DNA of 13,048 nt from Gelatoporia subvermispora B (taxonomy: Eukaryota > Basidiomycota > Agaricomycetes > Polyporales > Gelatoporiaceae), in assembly GCA_000320605.2 (NCBI GenBank), contig KB445798.1, positions 1,230,352 through 1,243,399 on the forward strand, written 5' to 3'. Position numbers and translations under genes: made by a program. The notes beneath the pieces are model-generated. The model saw only the letters and a program-made list of their open reading frames with translations. It was not told the DNA's origin and did no database searches. Shown here in pieces: positions 1 to 9,000 of the stretch (position 1 is its first letter; each line of letters opens with the position of its first letter).

Positions 1-560
1 CTGTCAGCACCGAAATTCTCCGAATACGAGGTAGTTGTGCGCGGAGCCGATGCACAGTCAGCCGCTGCGCACACCGATGGTGAAGGGCTGACACAGTGTA
101 GTTCGAGTGCATGGGCTCGTGCGCATCCTGCGGCGAGCCGCACGCGACAGAGAGGTGTGCACCTGCGATTATGATGAACAGCAACACAACGCTCCGGATG
201 ACCACGTCGGCCTGTGGGGTGCGGGGCGGGCCTAAAGTCATTCATTTCTGCGAGTTCGTCTACTGTATGGTGTGAAGAGGGAGGAGAAGAGGAGAGGGCC
301 CGTGTGTAATGCTGTACGTACTGATTGCGTGCGCCGATGGAGAAATATTGGGCTGCTTCGCGCGCGCACAAGTTGCTGAGGCAGTGCCGCGCACGGCCCT
401 CGCCTTCATCAAGTCGATCGCACGGCCAAGACTGGCGAAATTGGGTGTCGCAGGTCCGTAGGATCTGAGATAGGAGCCTTGAATCATAACGGCAGCGAAA
501 CTCTGGTCGATCGACTCAGAGACCTGTCGCGCAAGTGCTGGTGGCGGAGAAGGGCACCGC
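1..560 (-). pseudogene. Copy A: partial intron-bearing membrane-protein gene fragment
   Basis: This fragment runs off the window start and is a diverged copy of 2920-3490 on the same strand. Two blocks read in matching frames in both copies. The upstream block ends in a stretch with GRAIDL followed by AR (about 400-430). The downstream block opens at an ATG at 241 and stays open to base 1 (80 codons), with PRTPQAD near its start and a hydrophobic run VVLLFIIIAGAHLSVA that looks like a membrane segment. Between them is a likely 59-bp intron (263-321: GTACGT donor, polypyrimidine tract, CATACAG acceptor), matched by a 59-bp intron in copy B. The downstream frame has a stop just before its ATG, so the two blocks do not join cleanly. 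I take it as a decayed gene or one whose exons I cannot resolve. The family is not recognised. A tandem 7TM gene is possible but untested. Confidence 0.35.
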
Positions 561-1350
561 GCCCGGCCCAAACTCGACCTGCTGCGGGGGATGCTTGTAT
601 CAGGTAGCCACCATTTGCAAGGCCTTGTTGTCGTAAAGATCAAAGGTCACAGCGCAGCCAAGACTGTTGTCGGTCGAGAGACCGGTCGCGCAAGTGATGC
701 TCGAGGCGGCCATGCAAGATCCGATCGTGCGCAACCATCGGGAGAAGCCGGTCAGGCGCTCCCGGATCCAGTCGCGCATTTTCTGCCCTGGACAACGAGA
801 CAGCGATGGGATGCTCCCTGACCGTCTCTCTTACTATTCCCCGGGGGCTGTATACAAGTACTGTCAGCATCTGAAAGAACACTAGGACAACTGTTAGTTC
901 TCTCTCGCCGCTCAAGTGCTCATCAGCCGCCAGTCAAGAGTCTGTCTCTCAGAGTTCCCACTGCGCATTGTTTCTCCCTGATAGCGACCCATCTATATTA
1001 CGGGTGCAAGACACGCCTACATGTCCTAGACGAATACCTAGGCACAGTAACAAACCGCACGGCCCATCTTCGCCCTGCCTTCCCTGAAGCTCTGTCCTCC
1101 TGCCTTCTCTCGCTCACTGGACGTAGCTTTTCCGTCATCTCGCCATCAACACTGAGATTCTTGTCGACCTGCGTGATGTGTCATTCGGCAAACGCAAACC
1201 CCGGCTACCGCCTGAGCTCGGGGGAACGCCTCAAGTCGTATGACTCGTACATGGTGTGCGAGACAACACGATCTGGGACGAGGAGCGTAACCAACACAAA
1301 TTCCCCCACATGCTACATGAACCATCCATCCATCCTCGTATATTCAGCCC
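561..1350. other. No supported gene; one extra motif copy
   Basis: I see no frame with convincing codon structure on either strand. The only recognisable item is at 671-695, a second copy of the motif found at 505-535 (GGTCGA, purine-rich spacer, GGTCGCGCAAGTG), about 165 bp from the first. The stretch next to 1351 would be the 3' flank of the broken gene that ends there on the minus strand. Confidence 0.4.
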
Positions 1351-2083
1351 TCACATTTCCATCTCCATCTCCATCCCATCCCACTCCTCCTCAATCTTCT
1401 CCTTGACCCCACTCCCGCGGTGCCACACCCCGCGCGCCGCATACTCGTCCTCGCCGTCCACGTCGACATAGTCGCTCTCCGAGACGGACCCGGAGCGGAG
1501 CAACGAGCGCTGGAGGGACCACCAGCCCGTGCCCTCCGAGTACAACTGGCCGTGCGCCGAGAACGACGACGCCGAATGCACGGACTGCGAGCTCCACGTG
1601 TCGGACTGCCCGCCGACGGACGCGTATTCCGGCTCGGGGTGCGCGGTCGTGGGCACACGTCCACGGGCGCGCTGCGCGTATCCAGGCTCGCGGTCACGAC
1701 AGGGGCGGCGCCAGGCCCTGGCACACCCAGGAGGCCCGGGCGGAAATGCGTTATGCCGCCTGTCCCAGGCACGGCGTAGTCGTGCATACTCGGTCCCGCG
1801 GGGGCGAGTGCGTGGACGACTTGGACTTCACCGTGGGCTTGGACGCGAGCGTGGAGAACGAGAGTACGGAGCTGGACGTCGGGTGCGGCGCCGGCGGGTC
1901 GAGGCTGAAGGGCGAGGGCCCTGCCTCGAAGCTCGGCGCACTGGTATTGCCACCGATACGATTGGTCGTGTCGGGTGGTGGGACGAGCCCGTCAGATGGG
2001 TATGACGGCTGGAGGGAGTAGTTTTCGCGAAGAGACGTCCCGCCCGTCGCGGACGGCGCCGAGTGTGATAGGACCCCGGCGGC
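1351..2083 (-). pseudogene. Broken Ser/Pro-rich C-terminal tail of an unidentified protein
   Basis: The minus strand carries strong coding texture (third positions almost all G or C) that moves through three frames. The first frame, from an exon start at 2083, is rich in Ser, Pro and Thr (for example SFEAGPSPFSLDPP). The second holds MHDYAVPGTGGITHFRPG. The third holds SVGGQSDTWSSQSVHSASS, then an acidic stretch, and ends in EEEWDGMEMEMEM and TGA. Two frame changes, near 1786 and 1660, are needed to read through, each a net -1. A 51-bp intron (2084-2134, GTGAGC to CGCAG) precedes the block. This looks like the low-complexity cytoplasmic tail of a larger protein. Either the gene is decayed or the assembly has indel errors in GC-rich DNA. 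An intron spanning the middle frame is less likely because no good acceptor is visible. The family is not recognised. Confidence 0.5.
1359..1380. repeat. CATCTC hexanucleotide microsatellite
   Basis: A short run of CATCTC/CCATCC units on the plus strand encodes, on the minus strand, the alternating Met-Glu residues that end the Ser/Pro-rich tail. It is a likely slippage site. Confidence 0.7.
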
Positions 2084-2502
2084 CTGCGGAAATGTGAATA
2101 GATCTTACGGCTCGTATGTACTCGAGTGGCTCACCTCGACCAGCGGTATGTGTTGATGTTCGCGCAAGTGCGGGGAATGTATCCAGCGGCGTTTGATCAG
2201 ACAGGAAGGGTGGCGTTAGACCTGTACGTGGTAGGCGGTCAGCACAACGTTACATATATGCGCCCGGGCGGACGATGACAATGGTCCAGGAGAGCCAGGG
2301 CACCATGTCTATCATCGCGACTGCTCTCACCGATGATCAGAGTTATGGTAATATGCAGCGCTGGGTGGGAACAAATTGGGCTCTATTGCAGTCGCATAGC
2401 GTCAAGGCTGGTGCCCAACGCATCGCAGCTCTCCTGTCAAATCGAGCTGCAGACCAGAAACGAGGGGAGGGGTATTGACATTGGGACAGCTTGCCCACTC
2501 AC
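2084..2502 (-). other. Intron-like spacer between broken exons
   Basis: This spacer holds two good minus-strand introns: 2084-2134 (GTGAGC to CGCAG, 51 bp) and 2447-2502 (GTGAGT, a pyrimidine-rich stretch, TCTGCAG, 56 bp). The exon sequence between them does not keep one open frame. The piece at 2135-2200 can be read in phase with the following exon but meets TAA upstream. The introns suggest that the blocks at 1351-2083 and 2503-2795 could be parts of one gene, but I cannot join them. Confidence 0.35.
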
Positions 2503-2795
2503 ATATGGTATATCTCTTCCCGTTCCCGCTTCCGGAGTTCACGCCGATGTCCGCGTCGTTGCTGAGGGGGCACTCCCGGGAATGCTCATGCGTCCACGAG
2601 GACCAGCTCGTCGTTGCGCGGCTTGACCTTCGCGGGCGCGGGTGGTTGTGCGTGTATGTTGCCGATGGGGATGGGCCGTGGGGTGTGTGATGCACCATAG
2701 ATAACGCCCGAGGTGGACGTGAAAGACACGGAGGTGAGCGACGGCCAGCGGGACAGCAAAAGCTGTGCGAGCGAGTCTAGCGCGGCGGCGGCGGT
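2503..2795 (-). pseudogene. Exon-like block with one frame change
   Basis: An acceptor (GATGCAG, ending at 2796) precedes a GC3-rich frame that starts TAAAALDSLAQLLLSRWPSL and continues through PRPIPIGNIHAQPPAPAKV to ELVLVDA, then stops at TGA (2586-2588). A neighbouring frame carries on with equally coding-like sequence (HEHSRECPLSNDADIGVNSG) to a GTGAGT donor at 2502, so one indel near 2586 would restore continuity. The content (a short hydrophobic helix, then a Pro- and charge-rich tail) fits the end of a membrane protein. It lies between copy B and the Ser/Pro tail, in the same orientation, and may belong to the same former gene. The family is not recognised. Confidence 0.4.
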
Positions 2796-2919
2796 CTGCA
2801 TCGTTGCAGGCCTAGGAGAGTATACGCATCGTCAAGGCATCATACAAGGAAGCGAGTCAATAGATACGCACGGAGGACGAGTCGCAGCCTCGCGCGCATT
2901 GCTGAGCAGGCGCTGTACC

Positions 2920-3490
2920 CTAGCTCGCGCTCGACATCCTGCGGTGCTTCATCGCGCTATGCGGCTTGCTCGCGGAGGCGATGCCGACGCTGCCGCTGCG
3001 CAAGCTGACGGTACCCGAGTAGCTCGATCGCACGGGCGCGGGCGCGTTCTGCGCAATGGTGATCGGATGCGCGCTCGCCACTACGATGTACAACGCGAGG
3101 CGACTGGGGGTGCCTGCGTCGGCCTGTGGCGTGCGGGGCGGGTCCGCACTGGGGCACTCGGCGGATTCACGCAGTGATAAGACGCGCCGTCATCACCGCT
3201 GCCTCGTCGATCTTCCCAGCGCGCTGTGCTGCTGTATGGTGCGAGTGCGAAGAGCAAGGGGGAGGGGGGCGGGTCCGTCTGAGGTAGTACTGCGCCTGCG
3301 ATGGGGAGGAGAGGACGCCCCACGTGACTCTTGCTTGCGTCAGGTCGATCGCGCGGCCAGCACTCGCCGGGTCTTGGTGTCGCCAGGAGCACAGGGGACG
3401 AGTCGCAGCGTGTGATGTCATGATGGAAGAAGGGAGACCACAACGGTCGATCGAGAGGCAGTCGCGCAGGTGGTGGTGTTGGAAGTGGTG
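2920..3490 (-). pseudogene. Copy B: paralogue of the fragment at the window start
   Basis: This fragment is collinear with copy A (1-560). The upstream block, in the same frame as in copy A, reads through SID and then ASAGRAIDLTQAR (about 3330-3460). The likely intron at 3232-3290 is 59 bp, as in copy A, and ends in the same ACCATACAG after a C/T-rich stretch. The downstream block has PRTPQAD (DNA at 3117-3142 is 25/26 identical to 205-230, the single difference being a silent third position), then LALYIVVASAHPITIA and a Ser-rich stretch ending at TAG (2920-2922). Between the intron and PRTPQAD this copy has about 60-70 bases that copy A lacks, and no single frame crosses it. I read it as a decayed tandem paralogue of unrecognised family. 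Confidence 0.4.
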
Positions 3491-4082
3491 GCGGCGTCAA
3501 AGGTCGCGATCGTGTACGCGCTACCGAGGACGATCGCGTCTGTCTCTAGCGCTCTCTGGACCGCTCAGAACCTTCTTCGAGCCTGCTGTTGTTATCACCT
3601 ACCTGCTGCCTAGCGTCTTACCTAGCGGCCCGTACTGATGCAGTCTCACTATGTTCACATGGCTTCGCAAGTACGACCAGGATCAAAGCATTGAGCATAT
3701 GTTCCCTAAGAACATATGAAAGGCACGTCTTGAGTCACAGCCATACTCCTCGATCAATAAGCTCGTGTTGACTTCTATGTGGGCTAAGGACACGAGGGGC
3801 TGCAAATCCAGTCATCGACTCGCATGCGGCATAGGCAATCCCGTCTTGTCTCACGAGGTGAGACGCCGAACACTCGACGCGCCCCTACATAACATATTTG
3901 CTCGTACAGCATTGTTTCCACCATTGGCTTGATTACGGTAAGACCATCTCAAGCAATGCGATTGCTATCTGATGCGGGTCTAAGTTCGCAAGCATGCCGG
4001 ACACTTTACTTTACGTTGCATTTTACCACCAACTGTCGGGATGTGCGTCGTCGTTTTGCTCTTCGTCTGCATCTGTTCACAG
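3491..4082. other. Intergenic; no gene seen
   Basis: No coding-like frame is supported. The base composition becomes visibly less GC-rich from about 3600 onward. The only clear structure is the hairpin at 3696-3718. Confidence 0.5.
3696..3718. repeat. Perfect 9-bp inverted repeat
   Basis: The arms CATATGTTC and GAACATATG flank a 5-base loop CCTAA. No gene end or start is visible next to it, so a role as terminator or protein-binding site is only a possibility. Confidence 0.8.
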
Positions 4083-4358
4083 CCTTGTGAAGTACTCCTG
4101 AACGCATTCTTGGCGACATATAATGCTAGACACGAGCTCCGGCAAGCTGCCAGTGGACACGGAGAGCTGGTTCCCATCCAGTTGTCGCATATGGCAGCAG
4201 CATCCGACGCTCGAGCAGCACCGAAAAACGGGAGAACATATGGTCATGTAAGTATGATAACATGTGGTGTTTGGCCTGTGCTGAACTTGCATCCACTCCT
4301 ATAGCGCAAAATCCAGATTGCGGTGGACACTTCGACAAACGCTCAAATCGATGGTTGA
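4083..4358 (+). other. Possible pair of spliced exons
   Basis: A 55-codon open block (4083-4247) follows a TTCACAG acceptor and ends at a GTAAGT donor. The intron 4248-4304 (57 bp) contains a CTGAAC branch-like site and ends CTATAG. The next block (4305-4358, starting RKIQIAVDTSTN) continues in phase to TGA. The splice signals and the matching phase are good, but no family is recognised and no upstream exon with a compatible phase was found. It may be chance or a gene relic. Confidence 0.2.
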
Positions 4359-4699
4359 TGATGGTAACCTCTTATATTTGGCTCTGATCACGGTTAGCAC
4401 GAAGTTTGGATATTCTATGATCCAGTGATCCAGTATTTCTCTCGTTGCATCGCTTTTCTACAAGCTATTTTCTATAGCGAAGGTATATATACAACTATCT
4501 GAGTACATACAGCCCTTGGCGTATCGATTTCATATACGTACGGTACATGCTTGCGGATTGCAAGCGTTCATCCACTCCTCAGATTGCAGGTTTTGCGTCT
4601 TGCTGGAGCTTAGACCTCATGAAACTCCTCTCTTGAGTGAAGCAGAGCACTCCTATTTGTCGCGCGCATTCGTAGTTCCTTCGGCTCAATATCGCGCTA
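4359..4699. other. Intergenic; no gene seen
   Basis: No supported gene. There is an 8-bp tandem duplication (GATCCAGT twice, about 4420-4436) and an AT-rich TATATATAC stretch near 4483, with nothing coding beside it that would make it a promoter. Confidence 0.4.
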
Positions 4700-5102
4700 C
4701 TAGCGGATCTGAAGGGAAGCCAAGACCTGTTGATCACGGAAATGGAGACCCACGTCCCGCAGCTCGTTGATCGGCGCTCTGACCTCCACTACATCCCCCT
4801 TGTCACCGATGTTCCACCTCGTTGCTGGCGTTCGTGCTCTGCAACCAGGACCTCGATATCGTGGTTCTCCATGTTGATCTCACTCTCCTCTGCTGCAGCT
4901 TAATCTGTAGCACTGCAGTCTCGTCCCTCATCGTATTGAGGTCGTCCTCCACCGCCTCTCCATCCTGCAGCTCCTCTACATTTGCGAATGCATGTCTCGG
5001 CGAGGTCACTTCCGCCCACCCAAGCTCACTCCACTGAGTCCACTCACTATCGTGCTGGACTGTGCGCTGCAGTCTGTACCACCCACCAGAGACGCTGGCC
5101 AT
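4700..5102 (-). pseudogene. Broken coiled-coil protein fragment
   Basis: Reading from an ATG at 5102, an 18-codon exon (MASVSGGWYRLQRTVQHD) is followed by a 72-bp intron (4976-5047, GTGAGT to ATGTAG) and continues in phase into a Glu/Asp/Leu-rich stretch with heptad character (EAVEDDLNTMRDETAVLQIK). Near 4895 the coding texture moves to a second frame (EESEINMENHDIEVLVAEHE). Near 4803, in a run of five G, it moves to a third (VVEVRAPINELRDVGLHF) that ends at TAG (4700-4702). Two small indels would give one continuous helical protein, so I read it as a pseudogene or truncated relic. Assembly error at the G run is an alternative. The family is not recognised. Confidence 0.4.
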
Positions 5103-6032
5103 TCGTATCACTACTCATGAGATCTTGAGATATGAGACAAGATACGTAGGTTTTGGCTGCGCTCACTGCTCTGGTTTGTGAAGGTCGCTAGCACATTCAC
5201 CTTCGCAATGCAGTTCATGTCTCCCGCTGCAGGTGCCGGGTATGGCTGTTCTTGGCACCGTCGCTGAGCAGCAATCCCACACAGTGCACCAACTCATTGA
5301 GCTATATTCTATCGCGACCTTGAGAGGGATGACCTTCGGAGTTGTAGATCCACAATTGCAGTCACGCAATCATCAATGCATACGGATTAACGGTACGAGC
5401 GCATACAGGACTTGGCAGGTCCTATATTGGTGCATACAGCCAACGTATTGGTGGTTATGTGCCATTCTCAACAAACAAGTGCCCACATATATGCGCATAG
5501 GGCCGAACCATACCCTTCATCGAGACCTAACGGACGGGTCGCTGCATCAGTTTCCGTACGTGCCATCTTTTGTTGTTCTTTGCATATTCGACGTCAGTTC
5601 AAGATGCGCATTCAATTGTTTCTATGAGGCATTGTGTTTGAGTGAGGCTAACATTTTGTAGATCCCATTTTCCTTGCATACCATGCTTCTACTGGTGTAC
5701 ACGGACATATACGTCAGATTAGAAAAGTGAGTAATACGAGGTCGTTTTCATCATTGTGGTTAATTATGGTCGTCCTTCAGCCAATCTGGTATTGTTCGTG
5801 CTGTGCATACCATACGTACGTCCATTGCTGCGCTGTGGATACTACGACATGCTATGCCTGGCTATCTCGCTGAGCATTTGGCTCTCATCAGACCGGGACA
5901 GAGATAGGAGTCTGAGAGAAACGTTTAGATCATTCACTCTTATGTACCATTGATGTGATATAACGGAACGTGCTCAGGTTGCGAAATGGAACGGAGGTAA
6001 TAGGGAGTGAGGTACAGCTCGAAGCAGTGCGA
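5103..6032. other. Intergenic, 3' flank of the NLR-like gene; no gene seen
   Basis: The longest open frame here (plus, 5233-5661) has the mixed, Cys/His/Trp-rich composition of a chance frame and no splice or domain support. The part next to 6032 must hold the 3' UTR of the NLR-like gene. I see no canonical AATAAA there on the minus strand. Confidence 0.45.
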
Positions 6033-9000
6033 TCAAGGATTACTCGAAGTCATACTCGGAGTATAGCATTCCGTCCACCTGTCGCCGTGTGCAAACCTAC
6101 TTACATCCAGCATTGCTCGATATCTTCCGATGAGCACCTTTGTGCGTGGCATTAGGACTCCGCGCCAGTAATCCTTCGGGATCCACATGATAATCTCGTC
6201 TCGTGGGCCCTTGATCCATCCGGACTCGAGGCGAAATTGCGATGGATCGAGCAGTTCTTCAGATACGATTTGCGACGTCGAAGAGGACTGAGCTGGTTCA
6301 GTGCCATTGGAGTTGAGTAAATGCGTCGATCGTGGTGCTGCCGATAGTCTCATGGAAGTCGCAATTGTGCTCCAGATCGTGCTGCCTTGTCCGCCTTGCG
6401 ATACCAACCACGAGTCTCCCGGCGTCACATCCCACACACGAATCGTGTTGTCGTATGATCCAGAGACAAGGCGTGTCCCATCAGGCGAGAATGCGACTGA
6501 GCTGACCTTATCGCTGTGTCCCTCGAGCGGCTTCATTACTGGGACCCCGGTCGTCGCATTCCAGAGCCAAACAGTGGTGTCCGCCGAGCCAGAGGCAATT
6601 ACTTCCCCATCCGGTGAGAAGATGACAGACGTGACCGTATCGGTGTGTCCCCGGAGAGGCTCCATCGCCGCGTCACCTGTCCGGGCATCCCAGAGCCTAA
6701 TTGTGGCATCCGCCGAGCCTGAGATGATCCGGGCTCCGTCCGGGGAGAATGCGATGGAGAAGACCCTGTCGCTGTGTCCCTTGAGAGGCTCCATCAGCCG
6801 ATCGCCTGTCGTCGCATTCCAGAGCTGGAGTGTGGCGTCCGCGGATCCAGAGACGATCTGTATCCCATCTGGTGAGAATGCAACTGACCAGATTGTTTTG
6901 GCATGTCCCTTGAGAGGTTTCATCACTGGCATCCCTGTTCTGGCATCCCAAATCCGGATTGTTCTGTCAGATGAGCCCGAAACGAGTTGGGTCCCATCCG
7001 GTGAAAACACAAGAGAGTGAACCCAATTGTCATGTCCACTGAGAGGGTTCGCCACTTGTTGGCCGGTCCGTGCATTCCAAAGGCGGATCGTCTTGTCAGC
7101 TGAGCCGGAAGCAATGTAGCTCCCATCTGGCGATACAGCAAGGCATTTGACGAGGCCCCTATGACCCCGGAGAGGTTCAAGAACTGGAACACCTGTCTGT
7201 GCATTCCATAGCGAGACCGTCTTGTCCTCCGATCCCGACACAACCTGGGTTCCATCTGGTGTAAATGCAACACACCGGACTCTGCCTTCGTGGCCCTGAT
7301 GGCTCACCGAAGGTGTGTTCCGCGGCTTCACGTTGGTGCTAGGAGCTGGATGTTCATTGTCATCCAAGACTGCGAGCCGGGACCCCTGTAGCGCGGTCCC
7401 GTCATGGAGAACAGTGTCGCTCGGTGCAGCGTAAGTTGACGGCAAAGCGTCCATGACATTTGCACGCCAAAGTCGGATTGTCTTGTCTCCTGAGCCGGAG
7501 ACAACTGTTCTCCCATCTGGTGAGAACCCGACAGACCAGACGAGATCACCATGGCCCTCGAACGGCTGCTTCACCGGGCGCCCTGTCGCTGCATCCCAAA
7601 GTCGAACTGTCTTGTCAGTTGAACTTGAGACGATTCGGGTCCCATCAGGTGAGAATGCCACCGAAAGGACTGAGTCGGTGTGCCCCACCAGGGGGTCGAT
7701 GATTGGGGCCCCCGTTCGTGCGTCCCAGAGCTTGATTGTGCTGTCGCCTGACCCTGAGGCAATTCGGGTCCCGTCGGGGGAGAATGCGACAGAGTAGACT
7801 ATACCGGTGTGTCCTCGAAGAGGCTTCATGACTTCTTCTCCTCTCAACACATCCCAGAGCCGGATCGTCCTGTCGTCCGAACAGGACACCACTTGCCTTC
7901 CATCTGGCGAGAACAAAACAGACCTAACCATGTCTGTGTGGCCCTCGAAAGCATCTAACAGTGGATCACCGGTTTCTGCATGCCAGAGCCGCAGGGTATG
8001 ATCTAGTGACCCTGAAATGATCCTTGTTCCATCTGGTGAAAAGGAAACTGACGAAACTCCCTTCCTGTGGCCTCGATGAGGGTCAATCACGAGCTCTCCA
8101 GTGATCGCGTTCCAGATTCGAACTGTGTTGTCCAGCGACCCAGAGACAATCCGTGTTCCATTTGGTGAGAATACTACAGATATCACCTCGCCACGGTGTC
8201 CCTCAAGAGGCTGCATTATCAGGTCGCCCGACCGTGCATCCCAAATCCGGACCGTGTCATCCCCCGAGCCAGATACGACGCGGGTTCCATTGGGTGAGAA
8301 TGCAACTGCGAAGACCGTCCCCGTATGTCCCGACATCTGAAGAAGCGGACCTCGTGATCTCCGTATTCCAGCCACGTTGTACTTGAGGAGATTTTGAAAC
8401 TGCGGCCAGAATGATTCCGCAATCATGGAAGATGGGCTGAGGGAAGGCAGAACCGAGAGATAAATATGAGGTGCGCTAAACTCGATTGCATTGTAACCTA
8501 GCATGATGAAGTCTTTTGCATCTCGAAAAAATGCGATTATCTCGGGCGGGAGCCGACTAGTCTGAGGAGGCCGAGTACGTTGACATCAAAGATAATCGAA
8601 GAAAAAAGTGTGAGCGTACCATGTTTTCTGCGGTCAACACTCGATGCAAAAGGCCCATCGCAAGCCTCGCATTTGCACTTGCACTGAGTACCTCAATCCA
8701 GAATAGAATCTTCTTTTGCAATAAGGAGTAGATCAACGGGAGTAGTGATGAGGGATTGGGGATGCGGATGAGGTGGTGAACCCAGTGAAGACACGAGTAC
8801 ACGAGTGAGGCTGGGATTGTCGCGAATGTCTGGTGTGTATTCGGCAGATAAGATGAGCGACAGCCCGAGACGTTGAAGTGTAGTGCATCCGAGTCCATGA
8901 TATGAATGCACCCGGCTGCAAGAGCTTCATGTCCGTGGAACAAGTCAATTCTGAAGGCTTCCGGTGCACGCTCGTGGGAAGTGAGGTAGTCCTCGAAGGA

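Noticed and set aside
2713..3177. 154-codon plus-strand frame over copy B
   Set aside because: It is Arg/Ala/Gly-rich as in shadow frames of GC-rich coding DNA. Conservation between copies A and B supports the minus strand instead.
5233..5661. 142-codon plus-strand frame
   Set aside because: No domain, no splice context, and a Cys/His/Trp-rich composition. Frames of this size are expected by chance among the six frames of 13 kb.
6301..7020. 239-codon plus-strand open frame opposite the WD40 array, and similar ones at 7453-7797, 7807-8001 and 8101-8340
   Set aside because: They repeat a PSGEN-like motif at the WD40 period and are simply the complement of the FSPDG repeats. They lie wholly inside the sense CDS.
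8504..8557. Reading the NACHT and WD40 parts as two separate genes
   Set aside because: A canonical 58-bp intron (8562-8619) joins them in phase, and the 20 codons gained before the WD40 frame's first ATG read naturally into it.
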